Notes: generated by a model from the letters alone, not told the origin. A DNA stretch of 64,000 nucleotides from Thermosipho sp. (in: thermotogales) (GCA_017656335.1 JACDOA010000002.1:186001-250000), one strand, 5' to 3'; positions 8,901-18,556 are shown, numbered from the stretch's first letter. Translations and numbers: made by a program.

Positions 8901-9458
8901 ATGATTGATGTTGGTTCATTATCAAAGGGTATGTATATTAAATACGAAGGAGAAATCTACAGGGTAGTTGATGTGAACAAGCATTTTAGAGCTCGTGGTT
9001 CCGGATTGATAAGGACAAAATTAAAAAATCTATCAACAGGTTTAATAAGGGAAGTAAATTTCAATAGCGGGGAAAAAGTTGAAGAAGCAGAAGTTACATT
9101 TAGAAAAGCAACATATATTTACAATGATGGCGATATGTATTATTTTATGGACAGCGAAACGTTTGAACAATACGGCATTCCTGAACATGAAATAGAAGAA
9201 GAAAAATATTATCTCGTTGAAAATACAGAAATAGATTTAATCATGCATGATGGAAAACCTATTGGAATTCAACTTCCCACAAGTGTGGTACTTGAAGTTG
9301 CAGAAACAGAACCTGGTTTTAAAGGAGATACCGTTTCTGGTGGAGGAAAACCCGCTGTTCTTGAAACCGGTTTAAAAATCACTGTTCCTTTCTTTGTTGA
9401 AACAGGTCAAAAAGTAAGAGTAGATACGCGTACGGGAGAATATATTGAAAGAGCTTAA
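8901..9458 (+). CDS. efp: Translation elongation factor P
   Basis: A 185-residue protein with the three-domain EF-P layout, ending in the T-R-T-G-E-Y motif and carrying [11 protein letters not shown] in domain III. EF-P relieves ribosome stalling at polyproline stretches. The loop that is usually P-G-K-G reads R-A-R-G-S-G here (about residues 30-35), so the tip residue aligned with the modified lysine is an arginine, as I recall for Thermotoga. A strong AGGAGGTG site precedes the ATG. It starts the efp-asp23-nusB group. Confidence 0.96.
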   Translation: MIDVGSLSKGMYIKYEGEIYRVVDVNKHFRARGSGLIRTKLKNLSTGLIREVNFNSGEKVEEAEVTFRKATYIYNDGDMYYFMDSETFEQYGIPEHEIEEEKYYLVENTEIDLIMHDGKPIGIQLPTSVVLEVAETEPGFKGDTVSGGGKPAVLETGLKITVPFFVETGQKVRVDTRTGEYIERA

Positions 9459-9473
9459 AAGGAGGTGTAAAAC

Positions 9474-9824
9474 ATGGAATTTGAACAAGGAAATATTAAT
9501 ATCAGCGATGAGGTTTTAAAGGAAATTGCCTTTAGAAGTTTTTTAGAAATTTTAGAGATAAACCCTGATGAAAAAGAAGCAAAAAAACTTAAAAAGAACA
9601 TTGAAATTGAGAGAACTCCTGATGACAGTGTCATTGTATACGTAAAAACCGCTGCTCCATACGGAAAAAGTATTGTGGAATTTGGAAAAAGAATTATGAA
9701 AAATATATCCGAAAACATTCAAAGAATGACAGAAATTCCAGTCACTGCTGTTAATGTTTCTGTTATTGATGTTGTTGAAAAAGTTGAAACCCCAAAAGGA
9801 GAAGAAGAAGAGGAGGAAGAATAA
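9474..9824 (+). CDS. Asp23/Gls24-family protein
   Basis: A 116-residue protein with the Asp23 pattern: I-S-D-E-V-L-K-E-I-A near the N-terminus, a central beta/alpha region with V-Y-V-K-T-A-A-P-Y-G, then I-Q-R-M-T-E-I-P-V-T-A-V-N-V-S-V. It ends in a run of acidic residues. Asp23-like proteins sit at the inner face of the membrane in Firmicutes and are often encoded next to nusB, as here; their biochemical role is unclear. The RBS is AAGGAGGTG. The stop is directly followed by the TTG of nusB. Confidence 0.85.
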   Translation: MEFEQGNINISDEVLKEIAFRSFLEILEINPDEKEAKKLKKNIEIERTPDDSVIVYVKTAAPYGKSIVEFGKRIMKNISENIQRMTEIPVTAVNVSVIDVVEKVETPKGEEEEEEE

Positions 9825-10253
9825 TTGGCAACAAGGCGTCATAGAATGAGAGAATATATATTTAAAACGCTATTTCAATGGGATTTTCAATCCGATAAAG
9901 ATTTGGAAGAAATTGCAAAGTTTGAATTAAGTTACTTAAAAGATGAGAAAATTAGAAAGCAGGCTTTTGATTACATTAATGGAATTAAAAGCAAAATTAA
10001 TGAAATAGATGAAATAATTCAGAAATATCTTGAAAATTGGACTCTTGATAGACTTTCAGTAGTTGATAGAAATCTTTTAAGACTTGGAACTTATGAACTT
10101 TTATTTGTTCCTGATGTTCCCATTGAAGTAACAATTGACGAGATAATTGAACTTGGAAAAACATTTGGAACTGAAAACAGTGGTAAATTTGTTAATGGCG
10201 TTCTTGACAAAATTGCAAAAGACAAAGCTCCAAAAGAAAAATTTGATTTATAA
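9825..10253 (+). CDS. nusB: Transcription antitermination factor NusB
   Basis: A 142-residue, all-helical protein with the NusB hallmarks [31 protein letters not shown] and the final [11 protein letters not shown]. It binds boxA RNA with NusE and promotes rRNA antitermination. The start is TTG directly after the asp23 stop, with AGGAGGA inside the acidic tail codons of asp23, so translation of the two is coupled. Confidence 0.95.
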   Translation: MATRRHRMREYIFKTLFQWDFQSDKDLEEIAKFELSYLKDEKIRKQAFDYINGIKSKINEIDEIIQKYLENWTLDRLSVVDRNLLRLGTYELLFVPDVPIEVTIDEIIELGKTFGTENSGKFVNGVLDKIAKDKAPKEKFDL

Positions 10254-10270
10254 AATGGGGGTAGGGGGAA

Positions 10271-10744
10271 ATTTCATATATAGAATTCTTACTAGTTTTT
10301 GTCCTTGCGTTGGAAATTACATTTTCTTCTTTTTTTATTTTTGATGCTACAATTGATTGGTATACAGAGTTAAAAAAAGATTATTCTCAATCTTTAAGTT
10401 CTTTTCATGTGATTAATTATATCAGACATGATTTTTACAATCGAGGAATTTCAGAAATTCATTTTATAAATTCAAAAAGATTTTTCTTTTATGAAATTGT
10501 TGATGGAAAGAAAAAGAAAGTTACATATAGAATTTTAAATACAAAAGATGATACCATTCTAATAAAAAGGGAAGTTTCTGGTACACGCGGAAAAAAAGGA
10601 GTTAATTATCTCGGACCTTATAAAATGGAGCTTGAATTTGAAAATTCAAAAGATTTTGTTATTTTAAAATCTTCCATTGGAAATTTCATCCTTCCTAAAA
10701 GTATTTCCAATAAAGAATTTATTCTTGGAATTAATTTAAAATAA
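10271..10744 (+). CDS. Probable minor pseudopilin (PilW/GspJ-like), start uncertain
   Basis: The frame is open from 10265 to the TAA at 10742-10744. The first codons give Y-I-E-F-L-L-V-F-V-L-A-L-E, a hydrophobic helix with an early Glu as in type IV prepilins. The body has features of PilW/GspJ minor pseudopilins: I-R-H-D-F near residue 50, F-Y-E-I-V-D, K-V-T-Y-R-I and L-I-K-R-E-V. No ATG exists in frame. Candidates are ATT at 10271 (used here), ATA at 10280, or TTG at 10310, which would cut the helix. An ATG at 10255 would join this frame if one G of the run at 10264-10268 were absent. It may be a frameshifted gene. Confidence 0.5.
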   Translation: MSYIEFLLVFVLALEITFSSFFIFDATIDWYTELKKDYSQSLSSFHVINYIRHDFYNRGISEIHFINSKRFFFYEIVDGKKKKVTYRILNTKDDTILIKREVSGTRGKKGVNYLGPYKMELEFENSKDFVILKSSIGNFILPKSISNKEFILGINLK

Positions 10745-10771
10745 GAATGCCCAGCTATAGCCAGGCATTCT
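10744..10771 (-). terminator. Rho-independent terminator of the purine nucleoside phosphorylase gene
   Basis: Arms AGAATGCC and GGCATTCT pair perfectly over 8 bases, and the loop holds a further small palindrome (GCTATAGC). Read on the minus strand, the hairpin is followed by a T-rich tract. The plus side is followed by AAAATGG, so termination of the pseudopilin transcript is less certain. Confidence 0.65.
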
Positions 10772-10798
10772 AAAATGGTAGCATATCATGTATACAAA

Positions 10799-11620
10799 TT
10801 AGAATTCTTTTATAAACTCTGAAATTATCTTAACCATCATTTCTCCAGTTCTATTTGCTACTTCCAAAACTTCTTCAGCAGTAAGAGGTTTAAGGTCTTC
10901 ATGAACAGCCTTATCTGTAATTGCCGATATACCTAAAACTTTAATTCCTCCGTGGTTTGCAACAATCACTTCAGGAACAGTTGACATTCCAACAGCATCT
11001 GCTCCCATCCATCTGAGCATTTTTAATTCGGCTGGAGTTTCAAAATTTGGACCTGCAACAGCAACATATACTCCTTCATAAAATGGAATGTTTAGTTTCT
11101 TTGCAATATTTACAGCTTTGTTTCTCAATTCTTTATTATATGCATTTGACATATCTGGAAACCTTGGACCCCATTCATCTACATTTGGGCCTATCAAAGG
11201 ATTATCTCCCATCATGTTTATATGATCTGTAATAAACATTGGCCTGCCTATTTCAAAATCTGGATTCATTCCTCCAGCTGCGTTTGTAACTATCAAAACT
11301 TCAACACCTAAAAGTTGCATAACTCTAATGGGAAATGTAACGGTTTTCATATCATATCCTTCATAATAGTGGAACCTTCCATTCATTAGCATAACATCTT
11401 TTCCATTCAATTTTCCAAAAATAAGTTCACCCCTATGTCCCGGTGCTGTGGAAACCGGAAATTCCGGGATTTCCTTATAAGAAATTCTTACAGGGTTTTC
11501 TATACTATCTGCTATCCCGTGCAACCCGGAACCTAAAATTATTGCAATTCTTGGCGTAGTTTCAAGTTTGGATTTTAAAAATTCAACTGCTTTATTAACT
11601 CTCTCAACGTATTCTTTCAT
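10799..11620 (-). CDS. punA: Purine nucleoside phosphorylase (trimeric type)
   Basis: A 273-residue enzyme that cleaves inosine and guanosine with phosphate. Motifs seen: I-L-G-S-G-L-H-G-I near residue 27, G-H-R-G-E-L-I-F-G, N-A-A-G-G-M-N-P, A-G-P-N-F-E-T-P-A-E near 190 and M-S-T-V-P-E-V with N-H-G-G. The Glu in N-F-E and the downstream Thr-Asp pair fit specificity for 6-oxopurines. The frame is open to 11665, but the ATG at 11620 follows GGAGGGGAGG closely, so the longer form is not used. It is followed by its own terminator. Confidence 0.93.
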   Translation of the reverse strand: MKEYVERVNKAVEFLKSKLETTPRIAIILGSGLHGIADSIENPVRISYKEIPEFPVSTAPGHRGELIFGKLNGKDVMLMNGRFHYYEGYDMKTVTFPIRVMQLLGVEVLIVTNAAGGMNPDFEIGRPMFITDHINMMGDNPLIGPNVDEWGPRFPDMSNAYNKELRNKAVNIAKKLNIPFYEGVYVAVAGPNFETPAELKMLRWMGADAVGMSTVPEVIVANHGGIKVLGISAITDKAVHEDLKPLTAEEVLEVANRTGEMMVKIISEFIKEF

Positions 11621-11680
11621 TTCCTCCCCTCCTTTTACAAAAAAACTACAATCCAATTCTAACATAATTAATTGTTATTT

Positions 11681-12271
11681 TTACTCTTCATCTAAAATGT
11701 ACACTATATCTCCAGTTTTAAGTAAAGCAGCGTTTGCTTCATCAGTATCAACATGAAATTCAAGTGCATACTTTTTACTAACTCTTATAAGTACATCATC
11801 AAAGATTAATTTCCTTCCTTGCTTTTCTACCAAAACCTTCACGATGTCTTTATCCTTAACCCCATATTTTTCTGCATCTTTTGTATGCATGTGAATATGT
11901 CTTTTAGCTATAATAACTCCTTTATCTTTTATAACACTACCTTTGGGACCAATAATAACTATCCCAGGTGTTCCATCTAAATCTCCAGAATCTCTCACAG
12001 GGGGCATTACTCCTAATTTAAATGCATCAGTTAAAGAAATCTCTATTTGTGTTTCTTTTCTTTCTGGACCAAGAACTCTAACTTTTTCTATTGCACCTTT
12101 TGGTCCTGCAATTATTACTGTCTCTTGACACGCAAATTGCCCTGGTTGACCTAAATCTTTAATAGGTGTAAGTTTATAATCTTTTCCAAAAAGTATTTCA
12201 ACATCCTCTCTTGAAAGATGAACATGTCTGTTACTTACCCCAGCTACAATACCAGGTTTCTTAACTTTCAT
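11681..12271 (-). CDS. PduL-type phosphate acyltransferase (phosphotransacetylase)
   Basis: A 196-residue protein with two PduL domains. The zinc-binding motifs N-R-H-V-H-L near residue 16 and K-R-H-I-H-M-H near 125 are both present, as are G-Q-F-A-C-Q-E-T and two I-I-x-G-P-K-G repeats. PduL converts acyl-CoA and phosphate to acyl phosphate. No microcompartment genes are nearby and there is no encapsulation peptide at the N-terminus, so a role as the acetate-forming phosphotransacetylase is likely. The start codon lies inside the end of yqeH, whose final codons supply the AGGAGGT site. Confidence 0.88.
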   Translation of the reverse strand: MKVKKPGIVAGVSNRHVHLSREDVEILFGKDYKLTPIKDLGQPGQFACQETVIIAGPKGAIEKVRVLGPERKETQIEISLTDAFKLGVMPPVRDSGDLDGTPGIVIIGPKGSVIKDKGVIIAKRHIHMHTKDAEKYGVKDKDIVKVLVEKQGRKLIFDDVLIRVSKKYALEFHVDTDEANAALLKTGDIVYILDEE

Positions 12272-13358
12272 GCTTTTTACCTCCTCTTTTTGGTTTTAAT
12301 AATCTATTTCTAACTACTACTTTTATATTTTTGGGAACTTTAACCATTATTTTAAATGGTCCTCTTTTAACATTTATAAAAGCAAGTCCAAATATAACTA
12401 ATTCTTTTTCCTCAGTCAAATCGTATCTTTCTTCTTTCCATTCTATATCTTTCATTTCGGCCTTTTCACAAGGCGGTATTAATAAATCACCTGCCCTTTG
12501 AATCATCAAATCATCAGCTTTTTCTTTTTTTGTTTCATGAAATTTTACATTTTTAGGTGCAAAAATTTGAAATATTGGCAAGAATTCTGCTTCAAACTCT
12601 ATTTCTATTTTACAAAATGCCCCAATTAGTATTGCCCTATCCTGAGTTATTTTATACGTTTTTCTTGAAAGTTGATTTGTATTTAAAATCTTTGCTTGAC
12701 ACTCTGGAGTAAGAAGGTCAATTATTCTGTCATTTGTTAAAATACCAGGAGTATCAACTAAATGGTATTTTGAATTTTTTATCTTTCTTTTTAACAAACC
12801 TAAAGTAGTTCCTGGAAAAGGTGAAATCGTTGGAGATGTGTTTGTAAATTTTGAAATTAATGAGGATTTTCCTACATTTGTGATACCTATAACCAATATA
12901 TCTTCCTTAAGAGATTTCAAAAATTTCTCGAGTTTTTTTAATCCAAATCCATTTCGGCTACTCGTTAAAAATATGTGACTTGAATCTGTATTTAACATTT
13001 CCTTGAGCCATTCCTGAGCTTCAACGGAACTTAGCGATCGAGGCATTAAATCAAACTTAGTTACAGCAAAATAAACTTCTTTTTCCTTTAAAGAATCCAT
13101 AATTTCTTTCCTATATGTTCCTTCAAAATCAATAATGTCAATGACGTATAAAACTTTATTGAAATCTTTCAGTATTTTATCGATTTTGTGTAAAAATAAT
13201 TCCTCTTCAATAGGAACACTGAGTTTTCCGTAATGCTTGATTCTGAAACACCTCTGACATAAGGGTTCCTCTGTGGTCTCAAGAACATGTTCAGGAATAT
13301 ATCCTGGTTTTTTAGGATCAATTGTTTGTAGTTCAACCCCACATCCATAACATTTCAT
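12261..13358 (-). CDS. yqeH: Ribosome-biogenesis GTPase YqeH
   Basis: A 365-residue circularly permuted GTPase. An N-terminal zinc finger (C-Y-G-C-G-V and C-Q-R-C-F-R-I-K-H-Y) is followed by the GTPase motifs in the order T-K-F-D (G4), T-S-S-R-N-G (G5), G-I-T-N-V-G-K-S-S (G1), F-P-G-T-T-L (G2) and D-T-P-G (G3). This order and the zinc finger define YqeH, which assists 30S subunit assembly. The C-terminal third is the usual RNA-binding region. It overlaps the pduL gene by 11 bases. Confidence 0.93.
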   Translation of the reverse strand: MKCYGCGVELQTIDPKKPGYIPEHVLETTEEPLCQRCFRIKHYGKLSVPIEEELFLHKIDKILKDFNKVLYVIDIIDFEGTYRKEIMDSLKEKEVYFAVTKFDLMPRSLSSVEAQEWLKEMLNTDSSHIFLTSSRNGFGLKKLEKFLKSLKEDILVIGITNVGKSSLISKFTNTSPTISPFPGTTLGLLKRKIKNSKYHLVDTPGILTNDRIIDLLTPECQAKILNTNQLSRKTYKITQDRAILIGAFCKIEIEFEAEFLPIFQIFAPKNVKFHETKKEKADDLMIQRAGDLLIPPCEKAEMKDIEWKEERYDLTEEKELVIFGLAFINVKRGPFKIMVKVPKNIKVVVRNRLLKPKRGGKKHES

Positions 13359-13360
13359 AT

Positions 13361-14641
13361 TTAACCTCCAACATAAACTTTAATTAAAGCATATCCTAAA
13401 CCAATTATAGAAGTAAGAAGATAGGGTTTAAAGGCCCATTTCATATATTCCCCAAAACCAAAATTCCTACCAATTTCTTTTGACAAAAGATTGACACCTA
13501 CAATATTTTGTACAGCTCCAAGTGGCGTTAAGTTGGTTGCCAAATTTGCGCTGATCCCATATACCCACCAGAACTGTGATGAAAAACCACTGCTTACAAG
13601 TATTTTTATTACTGGAGCAATAATTAGTGTTCCAGGAACAGCACTAAGCCAAGGAATCGAAATTGAAACAAAACCAAAAATTATAAAGGTAGCAAGTAAT
13701 TTGTGTGCTAATAAGGGCATAAATATACCGGCCAACAATTTCGTAATTCCAATTTCTTCCAAAGCATATGACAATATGTAAAGACCTGCATAAAAGAAAA
13801 GGGTATCCCAATCAATTTCTTTTGAAATATCGTTAAATTCCTTTTTGTGATACAACATAACAGCTACTGCTCCTAAGAGCGCTATAAATGAAAGATCAAC
13901 TTCTACAACATTGTGAAGAGCAAACAAGAAAATTACCACCAAGAAAACCGAAAGGGTAAATTTTAAAGATTTCGGTTCAACTATAGCTTTTTTCTCATCT
14001 ATATCTCTTAGATTTTCAAGCTTTTCTAAAATTTGTTTGTTTACCTTTGTATATTTTTTAAATAACAATAATACTACAACAAAACTGATGATGGTAATGA
14101 ATCCCATATTCTTAATAAAATCATTAAATCCTAGGCCACTTACGGAGCCTAGCACAAGGTTTAAAGGACTTCCAATTAATGTTGACATACCACCGATATT
14201 ATCAATAATGATAGTTAACATTAAAAATGGTATAGGATTGAGCCCAAGGGTATCAGAAATCAAGAAAATCATAGGGGCAATAAGAATTATTGTTACTAAG
14301 TTATCAAGAAAAGCTGAAGCAACAGCAACTAAAACCATTAACCCAACAATTGTCCAAAAAAAATGTTTCCCACCGATTTTAATAATCCGAATTGATAGAA
14401 ATTGAAATAAACCAGTCTTTTTCAAAAATTCTACAATAACTGTCATTCCCGCCAAAAGTCCAAGGGTGTTAAAATCAACAACTCTACTAATATTATCTGG
14501 ATTCAAGCCTTCAACTAGTTTTAATGCAGCTACAATTAATGCAAGGCCAAAAACAATAGGTGCCTTGTATTTCTTTCCAAAAATTATATAATAATATGCC
14601 AGTATTACTATGAGAAGAGCAACTATTTTTTCTATCTCCAT
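13361..14641 (-). CDS. ArsB/NhaD-superfamily ion transporter
   Basis: A 426-residue protein with 10-12 hydrophobic segments. Two inverted-repeat signature regions typical of the ion-transporter superfamily are visible: A-F-L-D-N-L-V-T-I-I-L-I-A-P near residue 110 and L-A-T-N-L-T-P-L-G-A-V near 365, plus S-T-L-I-G-S-P-L-N near 155. Members carry Na+/H+, arsenite or dicarboxylates; the substrate cannot be read from sequence. Its RBS is GGGGGTG, and the stop lies 2 bases before yqeH. It is the first gene of the minus-strand group carrier-yqeH-pduL-punA. Confidence 0.85.
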   Translation of the reverse strand: MEIEKIVALLIVILAYYYIIFGKKYKAPIVFGLALIVAALKLVEGLNPDNISRVVDFNTLGLLAGMTVIVEFLKKTGLFQFLSIRIIKIGGKHFFWTIVGLMVLVAVASAFLDNLVTIILIAPMIFLISDTLGLNPIPFLMLTIIIDNIGGMSTLIGSPLNLVLGSVSGLGFNDFIKNMGFITIISFVVVLLLFKKYTKVNKQILEKLENLRDIDEKKAIVEPKSLKFTLSVFLVVIFLFALHNVVEVDLSFIALLGAVAVMLYHKKEFNDISKEIDWDTLFFYAGLYILSYALEEIGITKLLAGIFMPLLAHKLLATFIIFGFVSISIPWLSAVPGTLIIAPVIKILVSSGFSSQFWWVYGISANLATNLTPLGAVQNIVGVNLLSKEIGRNFGFGEYMKWAFKPYLLTSIIGLGYALIKVYVGG

Positions 14642-15435
14642 TTGGGCACCCCCTTGGGATAATATCTACACTTAATTATACAACTTAATATTACATTTAC
14701 TTGTTAAAATAACTATAAAATTGTGTATTAACTTCTTTGCGAAATGAACTTGAAATTAAAATAAACTTTTAAAAAGTAGAAATGCTTTGCTTAAAATACT
14801 AAAAATTATTTCATTTCTTGTTTTACAAAGAAATTTTTTAATTGATATATTATTTAACCCAAAATTTCAATTTTAGTATGTTATAGAAAATATTATATGG
14901 AGTAAGCGGGATGTGACTGATACAATTTTTCTTAATAGATATCCCTTTTAAAATAAACTATTGCACTAAAGAAATTTAGTTTCAAGGTTCTTTAAAATCA
15001 TTCTGCTATATTAAAATATTAGAATCATAACATAACGAGATTATTTTAATCCCGTTTATTTTTTTGAAAAAAGAATGCTGACTTCACCTATTTTTGAACC
15101 GTCTATACTCTCTTATTAGAACAGATGTTAAGTAAGCATTAGAGATAAACTAATTCGTGAAAAAATTTGAAAATTTAGAAAAAAATATTAGAAAATAGAA
15201 AAGTATTTTGAATTGATAAAAGGAATATTTATACAATATTTCGAAATTGATCTCTTTGTGTAATAAAATAACTTTGATAAAAAATATCACTATTTAAAAA
15301 AACAAGTTTAGTTGCGAATTTTCTTTTTATTTACTTTTTAGATTCATCTATATTATCAAATTAAATTTGATTTAATAGTGGAAATGTAGGAAAATATAGA
15401 TGTATAATCGAAAATTTAAATATAGGAGTGATAAA
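14642..15435. other. AT-rich gap of ~790 bp without a recognised gene
   Basis: No frame with a start codon and ribosome site longer than about 40 codons is visible on either strand. An imperfect stem (AACGAGATT with AATCCCGTT, one mismatch) followed by TATTTTTTT lies near 15030-15070 and resembles a terminator facing the plus direction, although nothing is encoded ahead of it. The DNA may be the remnant of a lost gene between two divergently transcribed groups, but I could match it to nothing. Promoters for iorA and the carrier must lie within it. Confidence 0.5.
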
Positions 15436-17370
15436 ATGGCTAAAGTTACGGATTTAGTGCTTCTAAATAAACCCAACGAAAAAATTCTGCTTCTCGGAAA
15501 TCACGCAATTGCAAGAGGCGCATTAGAAGCTGGAATTGCTGTTTTTGCAGCATATCCAGGGACCCCTAGTTCCGAATTAACAGATACTATTGCAGCCATT
15601 GCAAAAGATGCTGGAGTTTATATGGAGTATTCAACAAACGAAAAAGTGGCATTTGAAACAGCTCTTTCTGCTTCCTGGAGTGGATTAAGAAGTATGACTG
15701 CCATGAAACATGTTGGACTAAATGTTGCAGCCGATAGTTTCATGAGCGCTGTTGGAATGGGAGTAGAAGGTGGTTTTGTTATCATGGTAGCAGACGATCC
15801 GAGTATGTGGTCTTCTCAAAACGAACAGGATACAAGGGTCTTTGCTAAATTTGCAAATGTTCCTGTTCTTGAACCTATGAGTGTTCAGGAAGCAAAAGAT
15901 ATGACAAAATACGCTTTTGAAATAAGTGAAAAATATAAACATATGGTAATTTTGAGAACCACCACACGTTCTTCTCATATGAGGGGAGACGTTACTTTAG
16001 GAGAATTACCTGAAGAAATAATTAATAAAAAAAGAAGGTTAGGTTCTTTTGAAAAAAATCCGAAAAGATTCGTGGATATTCCTGCACATTCTAGAAATTT
16101 CCATCCAAAAATTTTGGAAAACATTGAAAAAATTAGAACTGAATTTAACAATTCTCCATTTAACTGGATAGAAGGAGAAGGTAAAATAGGAATAATAACA
16201 TCTGGTCTTTCATATGCTTATGTTAAAGAAGCACTTTCCTGGTTAAATGTCGAAAATGTAAAAATATTAAAATTAGGAACACCTTTCCCTGTTCCTCTTG
16301 GACTAGTTGAAAAATTTATGAAAGGCTTAGAAAAAGTTTTAATTGTGGAAGAATTAGAACCAGTTGTTGAAGAACAAATAAAATTTTGGGCATATGATAA
16401 ACAGCTTAATATACCCATTTATGGAAAAAACATTGTTCCAAGAATTTTTGAAATGGACACAAAAAGAGCTGTTATAGCCATTTCTAAATTTTTAAATTTG
16501 GAAACACCTTTAAATTTTGAAAAGCTTGAAGAATCATATAATAATATTAACTCTTCACTTCCACCAAGGCCACCTTCATTGTGCCCTGCATGCCCTCACA
16601 GAAATACTTTTTTCGCAATAAATAAAGCCACAAAGAAAAATGCAATACTTCCTAGTGATATTGGATGCTATACATTGGGAGTTCTTCCACCACTTAATGC
16701 AGTCGATACAACCGTTGCAATGGGAGGATCCATTGGTATAGCCCATGGTTTAAGCATAGCATTAAATGGAGCCCTTAATGAAGAAATTGAAAATAAAAAA
16801 GATACTCAATTAATTGTTGCGACAATTGGTGATTCAACATTTTATCACACTGGACTTCCCGCGATTGCAAATGCTATATACAATCGCTCCAACGTAATTA
16901 TTGTCGTGGTGGATAATGAAATAACAGCAATGACAGGTGATCAACCAAATCCAGGAACTGGTGATACTCCCCACGGTTCTGGAAAAAGAATACCAATAGA
17001 AAATATTGTTGAAGCAATGGGTGCAGATTTTGTTGAGGTTGTAAATCCTTATAATATCAAGAAAACTACGGAAGTTGTCAAAAAAGCCATGGAAATTGAT
17101 GGGGTAAGGGTAATAATCTCAAGACAGGTTTGTGCATTACATAGAGTAGGTCAGATGAAAAGAAAGGGAATAAAATTACCAGTATTCACTGTAAATACTG
17201 ATAAATGTACTGGATGTAGGATTTGTATTAATACGTTTGGTTGTCCCGCTATCTCATGGGACAATGAAACTAAAAAAGCAAAAATTGTTCCAACAATGTG
17301 CTGGGGATGCGGTAGTTGTATTCAGGTATGTCCATATGGAGCTTTTGAAGTTGCTAAGGAGGCGGAATAA
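15436..17370 (+). CDS. iorA: Indolepyruvate ferredoxin oxidoreductase, alpha subunit
   Basis: A 644-residue thiamine-diphosphate enzyme that oxidatively decarboxylates aryl pyruvates to acyl-CoA with ferredoxin during amino-acid fermentation. The N-terminal pyrimidine-binding region contains [15 protein letters not shown] lies before the TPP domain, with G-D-S-T-F-Y-H-T-G and [10 protein letters not shown] in it. The C-terminus has two [4Fe-4S] motifs, C-T-G-C-R-I-C and [12 protein letters not shown]. The first is unusual in spacing (I-N-T-F-G-C-P). The ATG at 15436 follows AGGAGTG; an upstream ATG at 15400 lacks a site. Confidence 0.95.
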   Translation: MAKVTDLVLLNKPNEKILLLGNHAIARGALEAGIAVFAAYPGTPSSELTDTIAAIAKDAGVYMEYSTNEKVAFETALSASWSGLRSMTAMKHVGLNVAADSFMSAVGMGVEGGFVIMVADDPSMWSSQNEQDTRVFAKFANVPVLEPMSVQEAKDMTKYAFEISEKYKHMVILRTTTRSSHMRGDVTLGELPEEIINKKRRLGSFEKNPKRFVDIPAHSRNFHPKILENIEKIRTEFNNSPFNWIEGEGKIGIITSGLSYAYVKEALSWLNVENVKILKLGTPFPVPLGLVEKFMKGLEKVLIVEELEPVVEEQIKFWAYDKQLNIPIYGKNIVPRIFEMDTKRAVIAISKFLNLETPLNFEKLEESYNNINSSLPPRPPSLCPACPHRNTFFAINKATKKNAILPSDIGCYTLGVLPPLNAVDTTVAMGGSIGIAHGLSIALNGALNEEIENKKDTQLIVATIGDSTFYHTGLPAIANAIYNRSNVIIVVVDNEITAMTGDQPNPGTGDTPHGSGKRIPIENIVEAMGADFVEVVNPYNIKKTTEVVKKAMEIDGVRVIISRQVCALHRVGQMKRKGIKLPVFTVNTDKCTGCRICINTFGCPAISWDNETKKAKIVPTMCWGCGSCIQVCPYGAFEVAKEAE

Positions 17371-17975
17371 TGGTTAAAGAATACAATATAGTTATTACTG
17401 GTGTAGGAGGTCAAGGAATTTTAACCGCTGCTAATCTTTTAGGATGGACTGCCTTAAGAGAAGGCTACAAAGTTAGGGTTGGTGAAGTACACGGCATGAG
17501 TCAACGCTTTGGAAGTGTCATTTCTTACGTAAGGTTTGGTGAAAATGTATATGGTGCAATGGTTCCTGAAGGAAAAGCAGATGTAATATTATCATTTGAA
17601 CCAGTCGAAGCATTAAGATACATCAATTATTTAAAAAAAGGTGGGCTTGTTTTTACAAATTCAAGACCTATTTGGCCTGTTCAGGTATCTATGGGATTAG
17701 CAAAATACCCATCCCATGAGGAAATTAAAAGAATAGTTGAAGAAGATTTTGAAGCAAAATATATTAGTTTTGATGCCGAAAATCTTGCAAAAGAAGCTGG
17801 AAATGTTATTTCCACCAACGTTGTTTTAATTGGCGCGCTAACTCAAACTCCTGATTTTCCTTTATCTCCAGAAACTATACGTGAAGTTATAAAAGTCAGT
17901 GTTTCACCAAAGGTAATTGAATTAAATTTAAAAGCTTTTGAATTGGGACTAAAAAAAGCTAATAGTTTGTTGTAA
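17370..17975 (+). CDS. iorB: Indolepyruvate ferredoxin oxidoreductase, beta subunit
   Basis: A 201-residue gamma-type domain of 2-oxoacid:ferredoxin oxidoreductases, with the N-terminal [11 protein letters not shown] motif and the conserved [13 protein letters not shown] segment that contacts the cofactor. It forms the two-subunit enzyme with IorA. The ATG shares one base with the iorA stop and has AAGGAGGCG ahead, so the subunits are translationally coupled. A strong terminator follows. Confidence 0.95.
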   Translation: MVKEYNIVITGVGGQGILTAANLLGWTALREGYKVRVGEVHGMSQRFGSVISYVRFGENVYGAMVPEGKADVILSFEPVEALRYINYLKKGGLVFTNSRPIWPVQVSMGLAKYPSHEEIKRIVEEDFEAKYISFDAENLAKEAGNVISTNVVLIGALTQTPDFPLSPETIREVIKVSVSPKVIELNLKAFELGLKKANSLL

Positions 17976-18012
17976 TTTCAAGTTGCAAAACCACAATATA
18001 GTTTGAATTTTT

Positions 18013-18045
18013 AAAAATGGCTCTGGAAAATTCAGAGCCATTTTT
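18013..18045 (+). terminator. Rho-independent terminator after iorAB
   Basis: A perfect 13-bp stem (AAAAATGGCTCTG with CAGAGCCATTTTT) around a 7-base loop, followed by further T residues. It lies 38 bases after the iorB stop and 30 bases before the next gene. Confidence 0.93.
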
Positions 18046-18074
18046 TATGGTAAAATTATCTTGAGGTGTTTTTT

Positions 18075-18545
18075 ATGAAAAAGTTTCTTGTTATTTCCGA
18101 TCTTCACATTCCAACTAGAAATAAAGAAATTCATCCAAAAATAATTAATGAAGCAAAACTTTGTGATGGGATTTTTGCACTTGGTGATTTTGTTGATATA
18201 GATACCGTAATATATCTTCAATCACTTAATAAAAATTTTTATGCGGTTTCTGGTAATATGGATTATATTGACGTCAAAGACTATTTACCTTCTCAAAAGA
18301 TAGTACAAATCGGAACATATTCAATAGGACTAACACATGGTAGTGGTGCTCCCTTTGGCATCCACAAAAGAATTGTTAACTGGTTTCCAAATGAAGTAGA
18401 TATTATCTTGTTTGGACACAGTCATATATCATTTGATGCTTTATATAGAGGAAAACGTTTTTTTAATCCCGGTACTGCAATGGAAACATATGGAATTTTA
18501 ATTATTGACGATAATCAAATTAATTTTGAAATAAAAAAGCTTTAG
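18075..18545 (+). CDS. YfcE/MJ0936-family metallophosphodiesterase
   Basis: A 156-residue calcineurin-fold enzyme. Metal ligands are visible in the expected order: S-D-L-H, L-G-D-F-V-D, S-G-N-M-D, T-H-G-S-G and F-G-H-S-H. The N-P-G-T-A motif near the end is typical of the family. Relatives hydrolyse phosphodiesters of unknown physiological identity. The frame is open from a GTG at 18066, but GAGGTG then serves as the RBS for the ATG at 18075. It is followed 11 bases later by the amylase. Confidence 0.88.
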   Translation: MKKFLVISDLHIPTRNKEIHPKIINEAKLCDGIFALGDFVDIDTVIYLQSLNKNFYAVSGNMDYIDVKDYLPSQKIVQIGTYSIGLTHGSGAPFGIHKRIVNWFPNEVDIILFGHSHISFDALYRGKRFFNPGTAMETYGILIIDDNQINFEIKKL

Positions 18546-18556
18546 GAGGAAAAAAC

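Noticed and set aside
9552-9842. 96-codon minus-strand frame over asp23
   Set aside because: Its Phe- and Asn-rich product is the antisense of Lys- and Glu-rich coding sequence; no ribosome site.
10147-10344. 65-codon plus-strand frame overlapping the end of nusB
   Set aside because: It is out of frame with nusB, has no ribosome site, and its ATG at 10255 is better explained as a possible lost start of the pseudopilin frame.
11681-12271. PduL as evidence of a bacterial microcompartment
   Set aside because: No shell proteins or signature enzymes are nearby and the protein lacks an N-terminal targeting extension.
15030-15070. Possible terminator or riboswitch-like stem in the gap before iorA
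   Set aside because: The stem has a mismatch and AT-rich arms, and no gene ends upstream of it on the plus strand; too weak to list separately.
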